Assembly: GCA_023459495.1 (NCBI GenBank)
Contig: JAEWTL010000013.1
Span: forward strand, 124,001-188,000
DNA length: 64,000 nt
Reading direction: 5' to 3'
From: Bacillota bacterium
GTDB lineage: Bacteria; Bacillota; Clostridia; Christensenellales; SZUA-584
Shown piece after piece: positions 33,871 to 42,272 of the stretch (positions are counted from its first letter, which is position 1; the number at the start of each line of letters is the position of its first letter). The notes beneath the pieces are model-generated. The model did not search any database. It was given only the letters and a program-made list of their open reading frames with translations, and was not told where the DNA came from. A program made the position numbers and the translations under genes.

Positions 33871-34570
33871 GCTTGTGCACCCCCATCATCCTCCGGCAAA
33901 TATCGGTCTTTACGTATTCCTCGCGCGGACCAAAGAAGGCCGCCCGCGTATCCATATGCAGTATCTTGTTGCCGCACTGTACCGCACTGTGCACGTCGTG
34001 CGACACCATGATAACCGTGATGCCCCGCTGCTTGTTCAGCCGGTCGATCAGCTCATACAGCTCGGATGTGATCACCGGGTCCAGCCCGGCCACCGGTTCG
34101 TCCAGTACCAGCAGCTTCTCGGAGGCGCAAAGGGCGCGCGCCAGCAGCACGCGCTGCTGCTGCCCGCCGGACAGCTCACGGTAGCAGGCCTTTCCAAAGC
34201 CTCCGATCCCAAGCTGCTCCATGTTCTCCTGAGCGCGGTGCTTCTCCGCCACCGTATAGCCCGGTAGCATCCCCCGCCGATTGATACAGCCCGAAAGCAC
34301 CACCTCCCGCACGCTGGCGGGAAAGTCCTTCTGCACCGCGGTTTGCTGCGGCATGTAGCCGATTTCGGTTTGCTTCAAGCCGGAGAAGCGGATAACGCCC
34401 GACGCGGGACGCAGCAGCCCCAGGATGCCCTTCATCAATGTGCTCTTGCCGCTGCCGTTTTCGCCTACCACGCCGAGGTAATCCCCCTGCTCCAGCGTAA
34501 AGCTTACGTCGTCTACGGCCGTTACGCCGTCGTATTTCATCGTTACATGCTCGCAGGAAACCAGCGCCAT
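33860..34570 (-). CDS. znuC: Zinc ABC transporter ATP-binding protein
   Basis: The 236-residue ATPase has Walker A GENGSGKST, the Q-loop in IGYMPQQTA, the signature LSGGQQQRVLLARAL, Walker B LLVLDEP and the H-loop in MVSHDVHSA. It drives ZnuB. The start at 34570 is 2 bp after the znuA stop, with its ribosome site inside the end of znuA. Confidence 0.93.
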   Translation of the reverse strand: MALVSCEHVTMKYDGVTAVDDVSFTLEQGDYLGVVGENGSGKSTLMKGILGLLRPASGVIRFSGLKQTEIGYMPQQTAVQKDFPASVREVVLSGCINRRGMLPGYTVAEKHRAQENMEQLGIGGFGKACYRELSGGQQQRVLLARALCASEKLLVLDEPVAGLDPVITSELYELIDRLNKQRGITVIMVSHDVHSAVQCGNKILHMDTRAAFFGPREEYVKTDICRRMMGVHKHAE

Positions 34571-34572
34571 AA

Positions 34573-35547
34573 TCAGTTCAGTCCCTTCTCCAGATTGTCC
34601 GCATTGGCGTTCATCAGCTGCACATAGGTCACGCCTGCGTCAAAGTCATCCTTGGTGACGTTGTGGCAGGAATGCAGCAGCAGCATCTGCGCGCCCGTCT
34701 GCTCGCTCACGGACTGCGCCACCTGCTTGTTGCTCAGCTCAATGTAGTATATATAAGGAATGTTCAACTCCTTCACCTTGTCGATCAGGAACGTAAGCGT
34801 GCCCACAGAAACGTCGCTCTCCGCGCTGCACCCGCTGAACGCCGCGTAGTAGTCCAAGCCGAACTCGTCCACGAAATAGCGGAACGGAAAACGGTCCGCC
34901 ACCACGAGCAGCTTTCTTTGGGCCGCGTCGACGATGCCCTGTATGCGCGCATCCACTTCCTCGATCTGCGCCGTGTAGTCCGCCGCATTCGCCGTGTATT
35001 GCTCTGCATTTACGCTGTCCTGCGCGGACATCGCGTCCCGGATCGCGTTCACCATCAGCATCGCGTTCTTGGGCGACGTCCAGATGTGCTCGTCGTATTC
35101 GCCGTGTTCGTCCTCGTGGGCTTCTGCGTCCTCACCGTGCTCTTCCTCGGCCTGCATGCCCTCCACGGTCTCTTCCTCTACCGGCGACACGGCATCCATC
35201 AGCTTCACGATGGCCTTGTCCGTTGTGTCCACCGAACCCAGCACCGTGTCCACCCATGCGTCGTTCTCGCCGCCGATGTAGATAAACACGTCGCACTCCT
35301 GAACGGCGATGATGTCCGCAGGCGTAGGATCAAACGAATGCACCTCCGCGCCCGGGTCGATCAGCATGGTGACGTCCGCAAAGCCGCCCGATACTGCGCG
35401 TGCAAAGTCGTACGGCGGAAAGATTGTGGTTACGACCTTCAGTTTGCCGTTCTCTGTGCTGTTCTTGCTATCCGCGCCCTGCGTGCAGCCTGCCAGCGCG
35501 GCCATGATGAGCGCTGCACTCAATATATAAACCAACAGTTTTTTCAC
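34573..35547 (-). CDS. znuA: Zinc-binding lipoprotein of the Znu transporter
   Basis: The 324-residue solute-binding protein has a lipoprotein signal ending LAGC (Cys21) and starts with GTG at 35547, behind a perfect AGGAGG; the longer open frame upstream is not conserved. Metal-ligand regions of cluster A-I proteins are seen: PGAEVHSFDPTPADI, EHIWTSPKNA and LLHSCHNVT. A His/Asp/Glu-rich loop (EEEHGEDAEAHEDEHGEYDE) is typical of zinc-specific members. It lies between the small Cys/His protein gene and znuC. Confidence 0.93.
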   Translation of the reverse strand: MKKLLVYILSAALIMAALAGCTQGADSKNSTENGKLKVVTTIFPPYDFARAVSGGFADVTMLIDPGAEVHSFDPTPADIIAVQECDVFIYIGGENDAWVDTVLGSVDTTDKAIVKLMDAVSPVEEETVEGMQAEEEHGEDAEAHEDEHGEYDEHIWTSPKNAMLMVNAIRDAMSAQDSVNAEQYTANAADYTAQIEEVDARIQGIVDAAQRKLLVVADRFPFRYFVDEFGLDYYAAFSGCSAESDVSVGTLTFLIDKVKELNIPYIYYIELSNKQVAQSVSEQTGAQMLLLHSCHNVTKDDFDAGVTYVQLMNANADNLEKGLN

Positions 35548-35597
35548 TGGAAACCTCCTGTTTCGTAAGCTTTGGGTGATGTTCCGACGCTGACTTC

Positions 35598-35894
35598 TCA
35601 GATGTTCTGCCGCACCCGCAGTGCAACCGGAGTCGCCGCTGTCCACGCCGCCCTCAAAGCCACACCCTCCGCTGCCATCAAGGATGCGCCAATCAGCGCG
35701 ATCCATACCATCGAAAGCCGTTGCAGCCCGAAACCGTGCACGATATCCATGCACAGGCGCATGTGCGCGCACACCGGGCAATGCTCCCCGGTACAGTCGT
35801 GATGCGCCTCCGCCGCGATGCTTGCGCAGCAGACCAGCAGCACCGCTACGCTGAATATCAACAATATGAATGCAGCCGTCCGTGGCTTTTTCAT
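35598..35894 (-). CDS. Small Cys/His-rich membrane protein in the zinc operon
   Basis: The 98-residue protein has an N-terminal hydrophobic segment (about 7-28), a short outer or lumenal stretch HHDCTGEHCPVCAHMRLC (about 31-48) with four Cys and three His, and a second hydrophobic segment (about 60-76). The Cys/His stretch could hold zinc. It starts 4 bp after the zur stop (ATG at 35894, AAGAAGG upstream) and precedes znuA by 50 bp. No named family was recognised, but the position argues for a role in zinc handling. Confidence 0.75.
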   Translation of the reverse strand: MKKPRTAAFILLIFSVAVLLVCCASIAAEAHHDCTGEHCPVCAHMRLCMDIVHGFGLQRLSMVWIALIGASLMAAEGVALRAAWTAATPVALRVRQNI

Positions 35895-35898
35895 CGTT

Positions 35899-36318
35899 TC
35901 ACGCCTTCTTCGCCGCGCACCTTTTGCACAGGCCGTAGATCACCGTGCGGTACTTGTCGATACTGAACTGGTGATGCTCCAGCACGTGCGCGGTCATATC
36001 GTCGAGGTATTCACACTGCATGTGGATCATCTGCCCGCAGTCCACGCAGACCAGATGATAGTGCGCCGTGCACTCCTCCCCGCAATCCATATACTGAAAG
36101 CACGCGCTGCTGCCCTCCGCCCCGGCGTACTTGACTACCACGCCCTCGCGGATGAGCTTTTCGAGGTTGCGGTACACCGTGGTCTGCCCCACAGACGCAC
36201 CCTCCGCCTTGAGATACGCCAGCAGGCTGTCCGCCGTGACATGCTCGTCCCGGTGTTCCCTGAGGCACTGCAGGATCAGCTCCCGCTGCCGCGTATGATA
36301 TTCCGTTCTCTGCGCCAT
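35899..36318 (-). CDS. zur: Fur-family regulator, probably the zinc repressor Zur
   Basis: The 139-residue regulator has the Fur winged helix (TVYRNLEKLIREGVVVKY) and the metal regions around YHLVCVDCGQMIHMQCEYL, with a second CXXC in GLCKRCAAKKA for the structural zinc. The ATG at 36318 follows GGAGG. Its place at the head of the znu operon makes Zur the best assignment. A candidate operator overlaps its own transcription start. Confidence 0.88.
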   Translation of the reverse strand: MAQRTEYHTRQRELILQCLREHRDEHVTADSLLAYLKAEGASVGQTTVYRNLEKLIREGVVVKYAGAEGSSACFQYMDCGEECTAHYHLVCVDCGQMIHMQCEYLDDMTAHVLEHHQFSIDKYRTVIYGLCKRCAAKKA

Positions 36319-36332
36319 ATCATCCTCCAATT

Positions 36333-36353
36333 TGAAAATGATACCCGTTTTCA
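36333..36353. promoter_or_regulatory. Candidate Zur operator
   Basis: TGAAAATG and CGTTTTCA form an imperfect inverted repeat (7 of 8 pairs) just downstream of the zur -10 box. The part TTTGAAAATGATACCCG resembles the sequence upstream of the YcgR-type permease. Confidence 0.5.
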
Positions 36354-36359
36354 TATTGA

Positions 36360-36388
36360 AGTATACGCTTCGCTTGAATATTTTTCAA
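36360..36388 (-). promoter_or_regulatory. Promoter of the zur-znu operon
   Basis: On the minus strand TTGAAA (36383-36388), 17 bp and TATACT (36360-36365). Confidence 0.65.
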
Positions 36389-36569
36389 GAGGAAAAAGAA
36401 AAGAGTTCCTTTGAGCACAAGCAAGTACGCGATTGGCAAAGGAATTCTGGGTATTTTGAGTATGTTTTTTAGAGAAAAAAACTGCGCACACCCTTTTAGT
36501 ACTATTAGGAATGTTTTTTGAAGATATGAGCCGCTGAAATTTAGTTATAAACAATGAAAACCAGATGAC

Positions 36570-36752
36570 TCACCGTTTCCTGACCGTCGATAATATTCTT
36601 AAGAACGCGTGGGTCGACATCAGCTTTCCGTTGACGTTTTGCGCGCCGGGTTTATCTTCGGTATTTGCGGGCAGGTCTTCATTCTTTACCGGTTCCACAG
36701 GGATAGGTTGTTTGTCCTGGATTGCAGTTGTTACTTTCTTTCGGTCTTTCAT
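36570..36752 (-). CDS. Small hypothetical protein inside the repeat island
   Basis: A 60-residue ORF starts with ATG at 36752, 7 bp after a perfect GGAGG. The product (MKDRKKVTTAIQDKQPIPVE ... AFLRILSTVRKR) is hydrophilic, Pro-rich in the middle and basic at both ends. No family was recognised. The ORF is GC-richer than the surrounding repeats, and the motif copies lie on both sides. It may be a genuine small gene or cargo of a small mobile unit. Confidence 0.45.
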   Translation of the reverse strand: MKDRKKVTTAIQDKQPIPVEPVKNEDLPANTEDKPGAQNVNGKLMSTHAFLRILSTVRKR

Positions 36753-37082
36753 CAACGTTCCTCCAATTTATGAACTCATATGATGTAGTTCCTAACACTT
36801 TTCTTTTGACTAAATACATATTTATATTACGATGTTAATCTCCGGAAAACAAGCTGTAATGATATTTTGTCAGCTGTGGGTATGCTTTCGAGTAATTCGC
36901 AGATGCTTTTCCGGCAGGAATTTTGGGTATTTGGGTGTTTTTCATAGAAAAAAGAAAAGTGTGTCCAATTACTGCCATGTTTTCTTCTCTGTCTGGCTCT
37001 AATACAGAACAGAACTGATGAAAATATACCTAAACCTTTTAGGGCTTTTAGGGATATATTTTTTAAACGACATAAAGAACAA

Positions 37083-37151
37083 TAATAACATTTTATACCA
37101 TAATATTGACTTTAAACTGAATAAAACATTCCTAATAGTACTAAAAGCCCC
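37083..37151 (+). repeat. 70-bp direct repeat, first copy
   Basis: TAATAACATTTTATACC and the following bases up to the CTAAAAGCCCC end recur at 37345-37414 with a few changes. The 3' part is a reverse copy of the 26-bp motif. Confidence 0.75.
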
Positions 37152-37183
37152 CTGTCTGGTTATCCGAATAGTACCGCTGTCAT

Positions 37184-37263
37184 TGTCATGCCGAGGAACA
37201 ACGTGACAAAGCATCTTAGAATTGAAGGATACATCAAGATCCTTCGCTTCGCTCAGGATGACA
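37184..37263. repeat. TGTCAT-ended intergenic repeat
   Basis: The 80-bp element starts TGTCATGCCGAGG and ends, on the other strand, TGTCATCCTGAGCGAAGCGA. It resembles a palindromic element known from many bacterial genomes. It lies between the two 70-bp direct repeats. Confidence 0.65.
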
Positions 37264-37344
37264 TTGCAGAAGGCTGCAGCATACCAAACCGTGTTCTTTA
37301 ATTTTAGGTATTTTAGGGATGTATTCTGACAAGAAACGAGATTG

Positions 37345-37414
37345 TAATAACATTTTATACCATAATATTGACTTTTAACTTAAAAAAACATTCCTAATAA
37401 TACTAAAATCCCCC
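37345..37414 (+). repeat. 70-bp direct repeat, second copy
   Basis: It matches 37083-37151 over nearly its whole length, including TAATATTGACTTT and the motif copy ending in CTAAAATCCCC. Confidence 0.75.
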
Positions 37415-37685
37415 CGGTTGTCCCAAAAAGAACCCTTCAATTGTCGTGCTGAGGGTGACGTAAATTTGTAAAAAAAACATACCCAAAATACCCGAAATTC
37501 ACGGCGATCTATATTTTGCTGAAAACTATCCCTAAAATTCAGTATGGCGTACATAGCATACTCTAAGCGGTTCATCTTTCATTTCAATTTCACAAAAAAA
37601 CATCCCTAAAAGCCCTAAAAGGGGGTGCTTGCCCCGGTCTCGCGCGTGTGGTATCATCAGGTGAAATTTTGCGCAGGGAGGCGCT

Positions 37686-38561
37686 ATGCGCGTCAACACA
37701 AAAGGCCCGCTGCTCATCGCCGCGACCGCGGTGCTGTGGAGCTTCGCAGGCATTCTGATTAAACTGGTTCCGTGGGACGCGATGACCATCGTGGGCATCC
37801 GTGCGTTGATCGCCGGGGTAGTCATGGCCATCTACATGCGCCGCCCGCACATCACGTTTTCGCCCGCGGTGATCCTCGGTGGCCTGTCGCTTGCGGCCAC
37901 GACAATGCTGTTCGTGTACGCCAACAAGCTGACCACAGCGGCAAACGCCATCGTGCTGCAGTACGTCGCGCCTATCTTCGTACTGATCATGTCCGCGCTG
38001 TTCTTCAAAAAACGCTTCCGCCCCTTCGATATCATCGCGGTGGTCGTGGTATTCTTCGGCATCGCACTGTTCTTCTTCGACAAGCTGCAGGCCACAGCGG
38101 TGCTGGGCAACATCCTTGCGCTGCTGGCGGGCGTGGCGTTCGCAGGCGTGTTCATGATCAACCAGATGAAAGGCGCAAAGCCGGAGGAAGCGCTGCTGCT
38201 CGGCCACATCATCAACCTCGTGGTCAGCATCCCGTTTATCGCCACACACGTCACATTCGAGCCCCTGCCATGGCTGTATATCACGCTGCTCGGCGTTTTC
38301 CAGCTCGGCCTTGCGTACGTGCTGTTCTCCAAGGGCATTAAACTCACCCCGCCCGTCGCCGCCTCGCTCATCTGTACCATCGAGCCGCTGCTGAACCCGG
38401 TCTGGGTGCTGCTGCTCACAGGCGAGAAGCCAGGCGTCTTCGCGCTGATTGGCGGAGCGGTCGTGCTGGTCACCGTCGTGGCCTACAGCATCAAGGCGTC
38501 AAAACAGCCTGTCAGCTCCCTACCGGTTTCCGATGAAAAGCCACCTGTGAATAATTTGTAA
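37686..38561 (+). CDS. DMT-superfamily transporter (EamA family)
   Basis: The 291-residue membrane protein has ten TM helices in two EamA repeats (AATAVLWSFAGILIKL; LQYVAPIFVLIMSALFFKKR; second repeat ending SLICTIEPLLNPVWVLLLTG). The RhaT/EamA proteins export or import small metabolites such as amino acids. The ATG at 37686 follows AGGGAGG. Its upstream region is the last copy of the repeat island. Confidence 0.9.
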   Translation: MRVNTKGPLLIAATAVLWSFAGILIKLVPWDAMTIVGIRALIAGVVMAIYMRRPHITFSPAVILGGLSLAATTMLFVYANKLTTAANAIVLQYVAPIFVLIMSALFFKKRFRPFDIIAVVVVFFGIALFFFDKLQATAVLGNILALLAGVAFAGVFMINQMKGAKPEEALLLGHIINLVVSIPFIATHVTFEPLPWLYITLLGVFQLGLAYVLFSKGIKLTPPVAASLICTIEPLLNPVWVLLLTGEKPGVFALIGGAVVLVTVVAYSIKASKQPVSSLPVSDEKPPVNNL

Positions 38562-38666
38562 ACAAAATCGTTTATGGTTAAATCTCCTGCTGCATTATGC
38601 CGATGATATTTATGATATTAGGATCAGCAGAGCATAAACTGGAAGGCATGGAGGTGTAACCCAAGT

Positions 38667-38894
38667 ATGAGCATATCATCGATATCACCCGTTTCATCAA
38701 TGCAGCGCACTGTTTCGCCCGCCGATAACGCAAGCACAATTAAGAGGCTGGAAAAGCTGATGGACGAGCTGCAGAAGCAGCTGCAGGAGCTTGAAAAGCT
38801 GGATACCGACTCTGTGACAAATCAGCAGATGAAAGAAGCGCTGAGAACGCGGATTGCGCAGGTATATTCAAGGATTATGGCGATGCAAGGCTAA
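38667..38894 (+). CDS. FlxA-like small coiled-coil protein
   Basis: The 75-residue protein has a Ser/Pro-rich start (MSISSISPVSSMQRTVSPAD), a coiled coil (KRLEKLMDELQKQLQELEKL) and a second helix (MKEALRTRIAQVYSRIMAMQ). This layout fits the FlxA-like family, short proteins of unknown role often seen in motile Clostridia. GGAGGTG lies 12 bp before the ATG at 38667, a rather long spacing. No flagellar gene is nearby. Confidence 0.6.
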   Translation: MSISSISPVSSMQRTVSPADNASTIKRLEKLMDELQKQLQELEKLDTDSVTNQQMKEALRTRIAQVYSRIMAMQG

Positions 38895-39238
38895 GATTGT
38901 TTGCTTCGTTTCACAGTAATTTTTACGGCGGCCTCACAGTCGACGATGGATAAATTCGCCCTTCAACTGAACCAAACTGTTATAGCCCATACTCACCATT
39001 TCGACAAAAGCACAGATAAAAGGCCCGCCGAAAACGGCGAACCCGATGTGTCAGAAACACTTCAACACCATCCAGAGACGTAACGGCCTAATAACAAACA
39101 TCCTTCACTATTATTTCGGAGCCTTTAAAGCTTGTCCAATTCTCCAATTAATTCATCGTACGTTTTCCAAAATACCATTCGGTATTCGCAGGGCATCTTT
39201 TTGCCATTTCCTTAGACCCTTTTCATATTAAGCCGTCG
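38895..39238. other. Intergenic region between the FlxA-like and tetR genes
   Basis: This stretch of 344 bp shows no full gene. On the minus strand near 39125-39205 a short open stretch (MPCEYRMVFWKTYDELIGEL) looks protein-like and could be the remains of a lost gene, but it has no recognisable family. Confidence 0.35.
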
Positions 39239-39820
39239 TTATTTCCGGCATACCACACCCAGCAGCATGTCCAGCTCGCTGTCCGTCTGCGCCACCACGT
39301 CATACCTGTAGTCGTGCAGGCACCAGTCGATGATGCATCCGCGCACAAACTTGATGAGCAGCTCCGTCACGTACTCCGGCTCCATGCCGTCCTTCAGCAG
39401 GCCCTGCGCTTTGGCCTCACGTGCGTAATGGAGCACCCGCTGATAGTATTCACGGTTTGGGTCCGCGGCGGACTTGTTCTTGTCGGCCAATATGTTCTGG
39501 TAGTACTCGGTGATGAGCGGCCCGGCTTCTCGCACGATGAACGCAGTCTGCGTCATCAGCACGCTTTTCATCAGCTCCACGGGCGAGCCCTCTCCGGTCT
39601 GCAGCTCTTCGTTTAAGGTTGCGTCGAACAGCAGAAACGAGTGGTTCATCAGCTCCTGCTTGGACGAAAAGTGATGGTAAAACGCCCCCACCGATACGCC
39701 CGCCGCCGCGCAGATGTCCCGGATGGTGGTATCGCGCCAGCCCTTATCGCGCGTCAGGCGGGTTGCCGCGATGAGTATATTCGTTGTTGTTTTCAGCGTA
39801 CGGTCGCTGTTGGTCTGCAT
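39239..39820 (-). CDS. TetR family transcriptional regulator
   Basis: The 193-residue repressor has the N-terminal helix-turn-helix (IRDICAAAGVSVGAFYHHFS then SKQELMNHSFLLF) and a helical ligand domain. It is divergent from the ene-reductase/aconitase-X genes and probably controls them and itself. Two near-perfect palindromes occur in the shared promoter region. The ATG at 39820 follows GGAGG at 7-8 bp. Confidence 0.9.
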   Translation of the reverse strand: MQTNSDRTLKTTTNILIAATRLTRDKGWRDTTIRDICAAAGVSVGAFYHHFSSKQELMNHSFLLFDATLNEELQTGEGSPVELMKSVLMTQTAFIVREAGPLITEYYQNILADKNKSAADPNREYYQRVLHYAREAKAQGLLKDGMEPEYVTELLIKFVRGCIIDWCLHDYRYDVVAQTDSELDMLLGVVCRK

Positions 39821-39861
39821 GCTCCGGCCTCCACAAAGGGATATTGGTTTTATTATACCAC

Positions 39862-39880
39862 ATATGCCAAATTTGCATAT
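39862..39880. promoter_or_regulatory. Candidate TetR operator 1
   Basis: ATATGCCAAATTTGCATAT is a 19-bp palindrome with one mismatched pair. It overlaps the region just upstream of the TATAAT box of tetR (minus strand, 39851-39856). Confidence 0.55.
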
Positions 39881-39888
39881 CAGCGATA

Positions 39889-39917
39889 TTGACAAAAAAA
39901 TCACAATATGATACGGT
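39889..39917 (+). promoter_or_regulatory. Promoter of the ene-reductase/AcnX operon
   Basis: A perfect TTGACA (39889-39894) is followed after 17 bp by TACGGT (39912-39917), a weak -10, so activity may depend on conditions. Confidence 0.5.
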
Positions 39918-39919
39918 AA

Positions 39920-39940
39920 AAACAGAACATTGTTCGGTTT
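39920..39940. promoter_or_regulatory. Candidate TetR operator 2
   Basis: AAACAGAACA and TGTTCGGTTT flank one central base; nine of ten pairs match. It lies directly after the -10 box, where a bound repressor would block transcription. Confidence 0.55.
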
Positions 39941-39986
39941 TTTGTTTCATAGTATTAAAAGAGAATCAGAAAGTGAGGGAAATGCG

Positions 39987-42260
39987 ATGAAGACAGACCC
40001 GATTGTACAGTCTCTTGTCGACAGCTACGGCAGCTGGGTTGCGGGCGACTGCGAAAACAAAGCGGGCGGCACCGGGCGCATGACGAAAGACTTGTATCCG
40101 TTTGACGCCATGTTCTCGCCGATCCGCGTAAACCGTACCACCATCAAAAACCGGCTCGTGATGGCGCCCATGGGCAACATCGACATGTGTGAGGAGACAG
40201 GCCGTCCCAACGACAAGATGCTGCAGTACTTCTATGCACGCGCCAAGGGCGGCGTGGGCCTCATCACCACCGGCCTCATCCCCATCAGTCACGGCGTAGA
40301 CCCATCGGTGACAGAGCTCGGGCATCTGTCCTACTTCCCCCGCATCGACCGCAGCCGTACCGTGTTCGCGGGCTGGCGCGACCTCGCGCAGGGCGTACAC
40401 GCCTACGGCAGCAAAATATTCGTGCAGCTCACGGCAGGCCTCGGGCGCGTAGGCAACCCGCAGTGCCTCATCAATGAGCTGAAGTTTCCGGTATCAGCTT
40501 CATTCAACCCCAACTTCTACATCCCGCAGATTCCATGCGTGCGTTTAAGCGACGGCAAACTGAAGAAGATTATCAAAAACGCAGGGCAGGCCACCGCGGA
40601 CGCCAAGGCGGCGGGGTTGGACGGCGTGTATCTGCACGGTCATGAGGGCTACCTGCTGGAGCAACTAACCAACCCGGCATTCAATCGCCGCAAACTGGGT
40701 CGCTATGCGGATTGGCAGCGTTTTGGTATCGACATCGTGCGCGAGCTGCGCCGCCGCGGCGGGGACGACTATCCCATCATGTACCGCATCGACCTCTCGC
40801 TGGCGCTGAACGAGACCTACGGCGAGGAGGGCATGAACCGGCCCGCGCTAAAAAAATTTAAGAACGGCCGCACGATTGACCAGACACTGCAGTACATGGC
40901 GAACCTCGTCAAGGCCGGCGTGGACATGTTCGACGTGGACCTGGGCTGTTACGACAACTGGTGGCTGCCGCATCCCCCAGCGGGTATGCCTGCGGGCTGC
41001 TTCCTTGATATCTCCCGCATCGCCAAAACACACTTTGCGAAAAACAACATCAAGTCCAACGCGGGGCTGGAAGTTCCCATCGTGGCAGTGGGCAAGCTGG
41101 GCTATCCGGACATCGCGGAAAAGGCACTGCGCGACGGCGCGTGCGATATGGTGATGCTAGGCCGCCCGCTGCTGGCAGATCCGGAGTGGCCGAACAAAGC
41201 GTATTCGGGCCGCGTGGACGAGATACGCCCGTGCATCGGCTGTCAGGAAGGCTGCATCAACGAGTTTGTGGACGGCGGACATCCGCAGTGCGCCGTGAAC
41301 CCGCGAACCGGCTTCGAGCACATCATTCCGGAGATCCCGGCACCCACGACCAGCCCCAAACGTATCGCCGTAGTGGGCGCAGGCCCGGCAGGTGTCGTGT
41401 TCTCGGCGGTGGCGGCAAAGCGTGGCCACAAGGTGGAGCTGTTTGAAAAGACCGGCGGCATTGGCGGCAAGATCATTCCCGGTGGCATGCCGAAGATTAA
41501 ATACGAAATTGAGAACTACCGCATTTACTTGAATGATTTGCTGAAGGAAGCCGAACAAACGGGCAATCTTGCGGTACATTTCAACACGGAAGTTACGCCC
41601 GAGTCGTTGAAGCAGGAAGGCTACGACAGCATCGTGTTCGCCGTGGGCACCTCCTCCGGCACACCGAAGATTCCGGGTATCGAGAAGGCCAAAACCATAC
41701 AGGCCACCGACCTGCTGTGCGACGTAGGCCTCATCGGCGACGCGCAGAAAATCGTGGTGGTCGGCGGCGGCGTGGTGGGCTGCGAGACGGCCTACTGGCT
41801 GAAATACGAGCATGGACGCGACGTGACTGTGGTCGAGATGCTGCCCCATATGATGGACGGCGCATGCACTGCCAACCGCGGGCATCTCATCCACTACATG
41901 CGCAAGGCGGGCGTAGCGCTGCTGAACTGCACAAAGGTCAAGGCGTTTGGCGATAACAGCGTAGTCGTCACACGCAACGTCTCCGCGGGCGTGCCGGACG
42001 CATACAACACCTGGCAGCCCATCCTGCCCAAGAACATCGAGAACCCGCTTGCCAAGAAGCTTGGGCCGGAGGAGAAGGAAGAGACACTGGCGGCCGACTA
42101 TGTAGTGCTCGCCATGGGCGGCAGGCCGGACGACGCGATATTCTACGAAGCGCAGCGCATTCACGCCGCGCCGGAGCTGCACAACATCGGCGACAGCTTC
42201 GCGTCGGGACGCGTGCTGGAAGCTACACGCGCTGCAAACGCGCTGGCATCCGCGATATAA
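39987..42260 (+). CDS. NADH:flavin oxidoreductase/2,4-dienoyl-CoA reductase-like (FadH/BaiCD type)
   Basis: The 757-residue enzyme has an N-terminal old-yellow-enzyme barrel for FMN (FSPIRVNRTTIKNRLVMAPM to VMLGRPLLADPEWPNK). A 4Fe-4S cluster motif follows (CIGCQEGCINEF, later Cys in QCAVNP), then FAD/NAD domains (RIAVVGAGPAGVVFSAVAAK; IVVVGGGVVGCETAYW). Such enzymes reduce enoyl or dienoyl double bonds, bile-acid precursors or amine substrates in anaerobes. The ATG at 39987 follows GAGGGA. It is the first gene of a TetR-controlled operon with aconitase X, so its substrate may be linked to an AcnX product. Confidence 0.9.
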   Translation: MKTDPIVQSLVDSYGSWVAGDCENKAGGTGRMTKDLYPFDAMFSPIRVNRTTIKNRLVMAPMGNIDMCEETGRPNDKMLQYFYARAKGGVGLITTGLIPISHGVDPSVTELGHLSYFPRIDRSRTVFAGWRDLAQGVHAYGSKIFVQLTAGLGRVGNPQCLINELKFPVSASFNPNFYIPQIPCVRLSDGKLKKIIKNAGQATADAKAAGLDGVYLHGHEGYLLEQLTNPAFNRRKLGRYADWQRFGIDIVRELRRRGGDDYPIMYRIDLSLALNETYGEEGMNRPALKKFKNGRTIDQTLQYMANLVKAGVDMFDVDLGCYDNWWLPHPPAGMPAGCFLDISRIAKTHFAKNNIKSNAGLEVPIVAVGKLGYPDIAEKALRDGACDMVMLGRPLLADPEWPNKAYSGRVDEIRPCIGCQEGCINEFVDGGHPQCAVNPRTGFEHIIPEIPAPTTSPKRIAVVGAGPAGVVFSAVAAKRGHKVELFEKTGGIGGKIIPGGMPKIKYEIENYRIYLNDLLKEAEQTGNLAVHFNTEVTPESLKQEGYDSIVFAVGTSSGTPKIPGIEKAKTIQATDLLCDVGLIGDAQKIVVVGGGVVGCETAYWLKYEHGRDVTVVEMLPHMMDGACTANRGHLIHYMRKAGVALLNCTKVKAFGDNSVVVTRNVSAGVPDAYNTWQPILPKNIENPLAKKLGPEEKEETLAADYVVLAMGGRPDDAIFYEAQRIHAAPELHNIGDSFASGRVLEATRAANALASAI

Positions 42261-42272
42261 GGAGGCGAAGAT

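Larger units (their letters stand above)
36440..37625. repeat. AT-rich repeat island with about ten copies of a 26-bp motif
   Basis: The consensus is TTTTRGG, two bases, TTTTRGG, then NATG and a T-run. Forward copies lie at 36445-36470, 36494-36519, 36921-36942, 37037-37064 and 37302-37327. Reverse copies lie at 37123-37147, 37383-37408, 37472-37497, 37522-37540 and 37595-37620. Two forward/reverse pairs enclose nearly identical internal stretches (37083-37110 and 37345-37372). The GC content is far below that of the flanks. Spacing is irregular, so it is not a CRISPR array. Apart from one small ORF no gene is seen. Confidence 0.75.

Noticed and set aside
36440..37625. CRISPR array
   Set aside because: The repeat copies are unevenly spaced, lie in both orientations and vary in sequence; there are no unique spacers of constant length and no cas genes.
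39125..39210. Short protein-like stretch on the minus strand next to tetR
   Set aside because: It has no start with a good ribosome site in frame and no recognisable family; described only within the intergenic entry.
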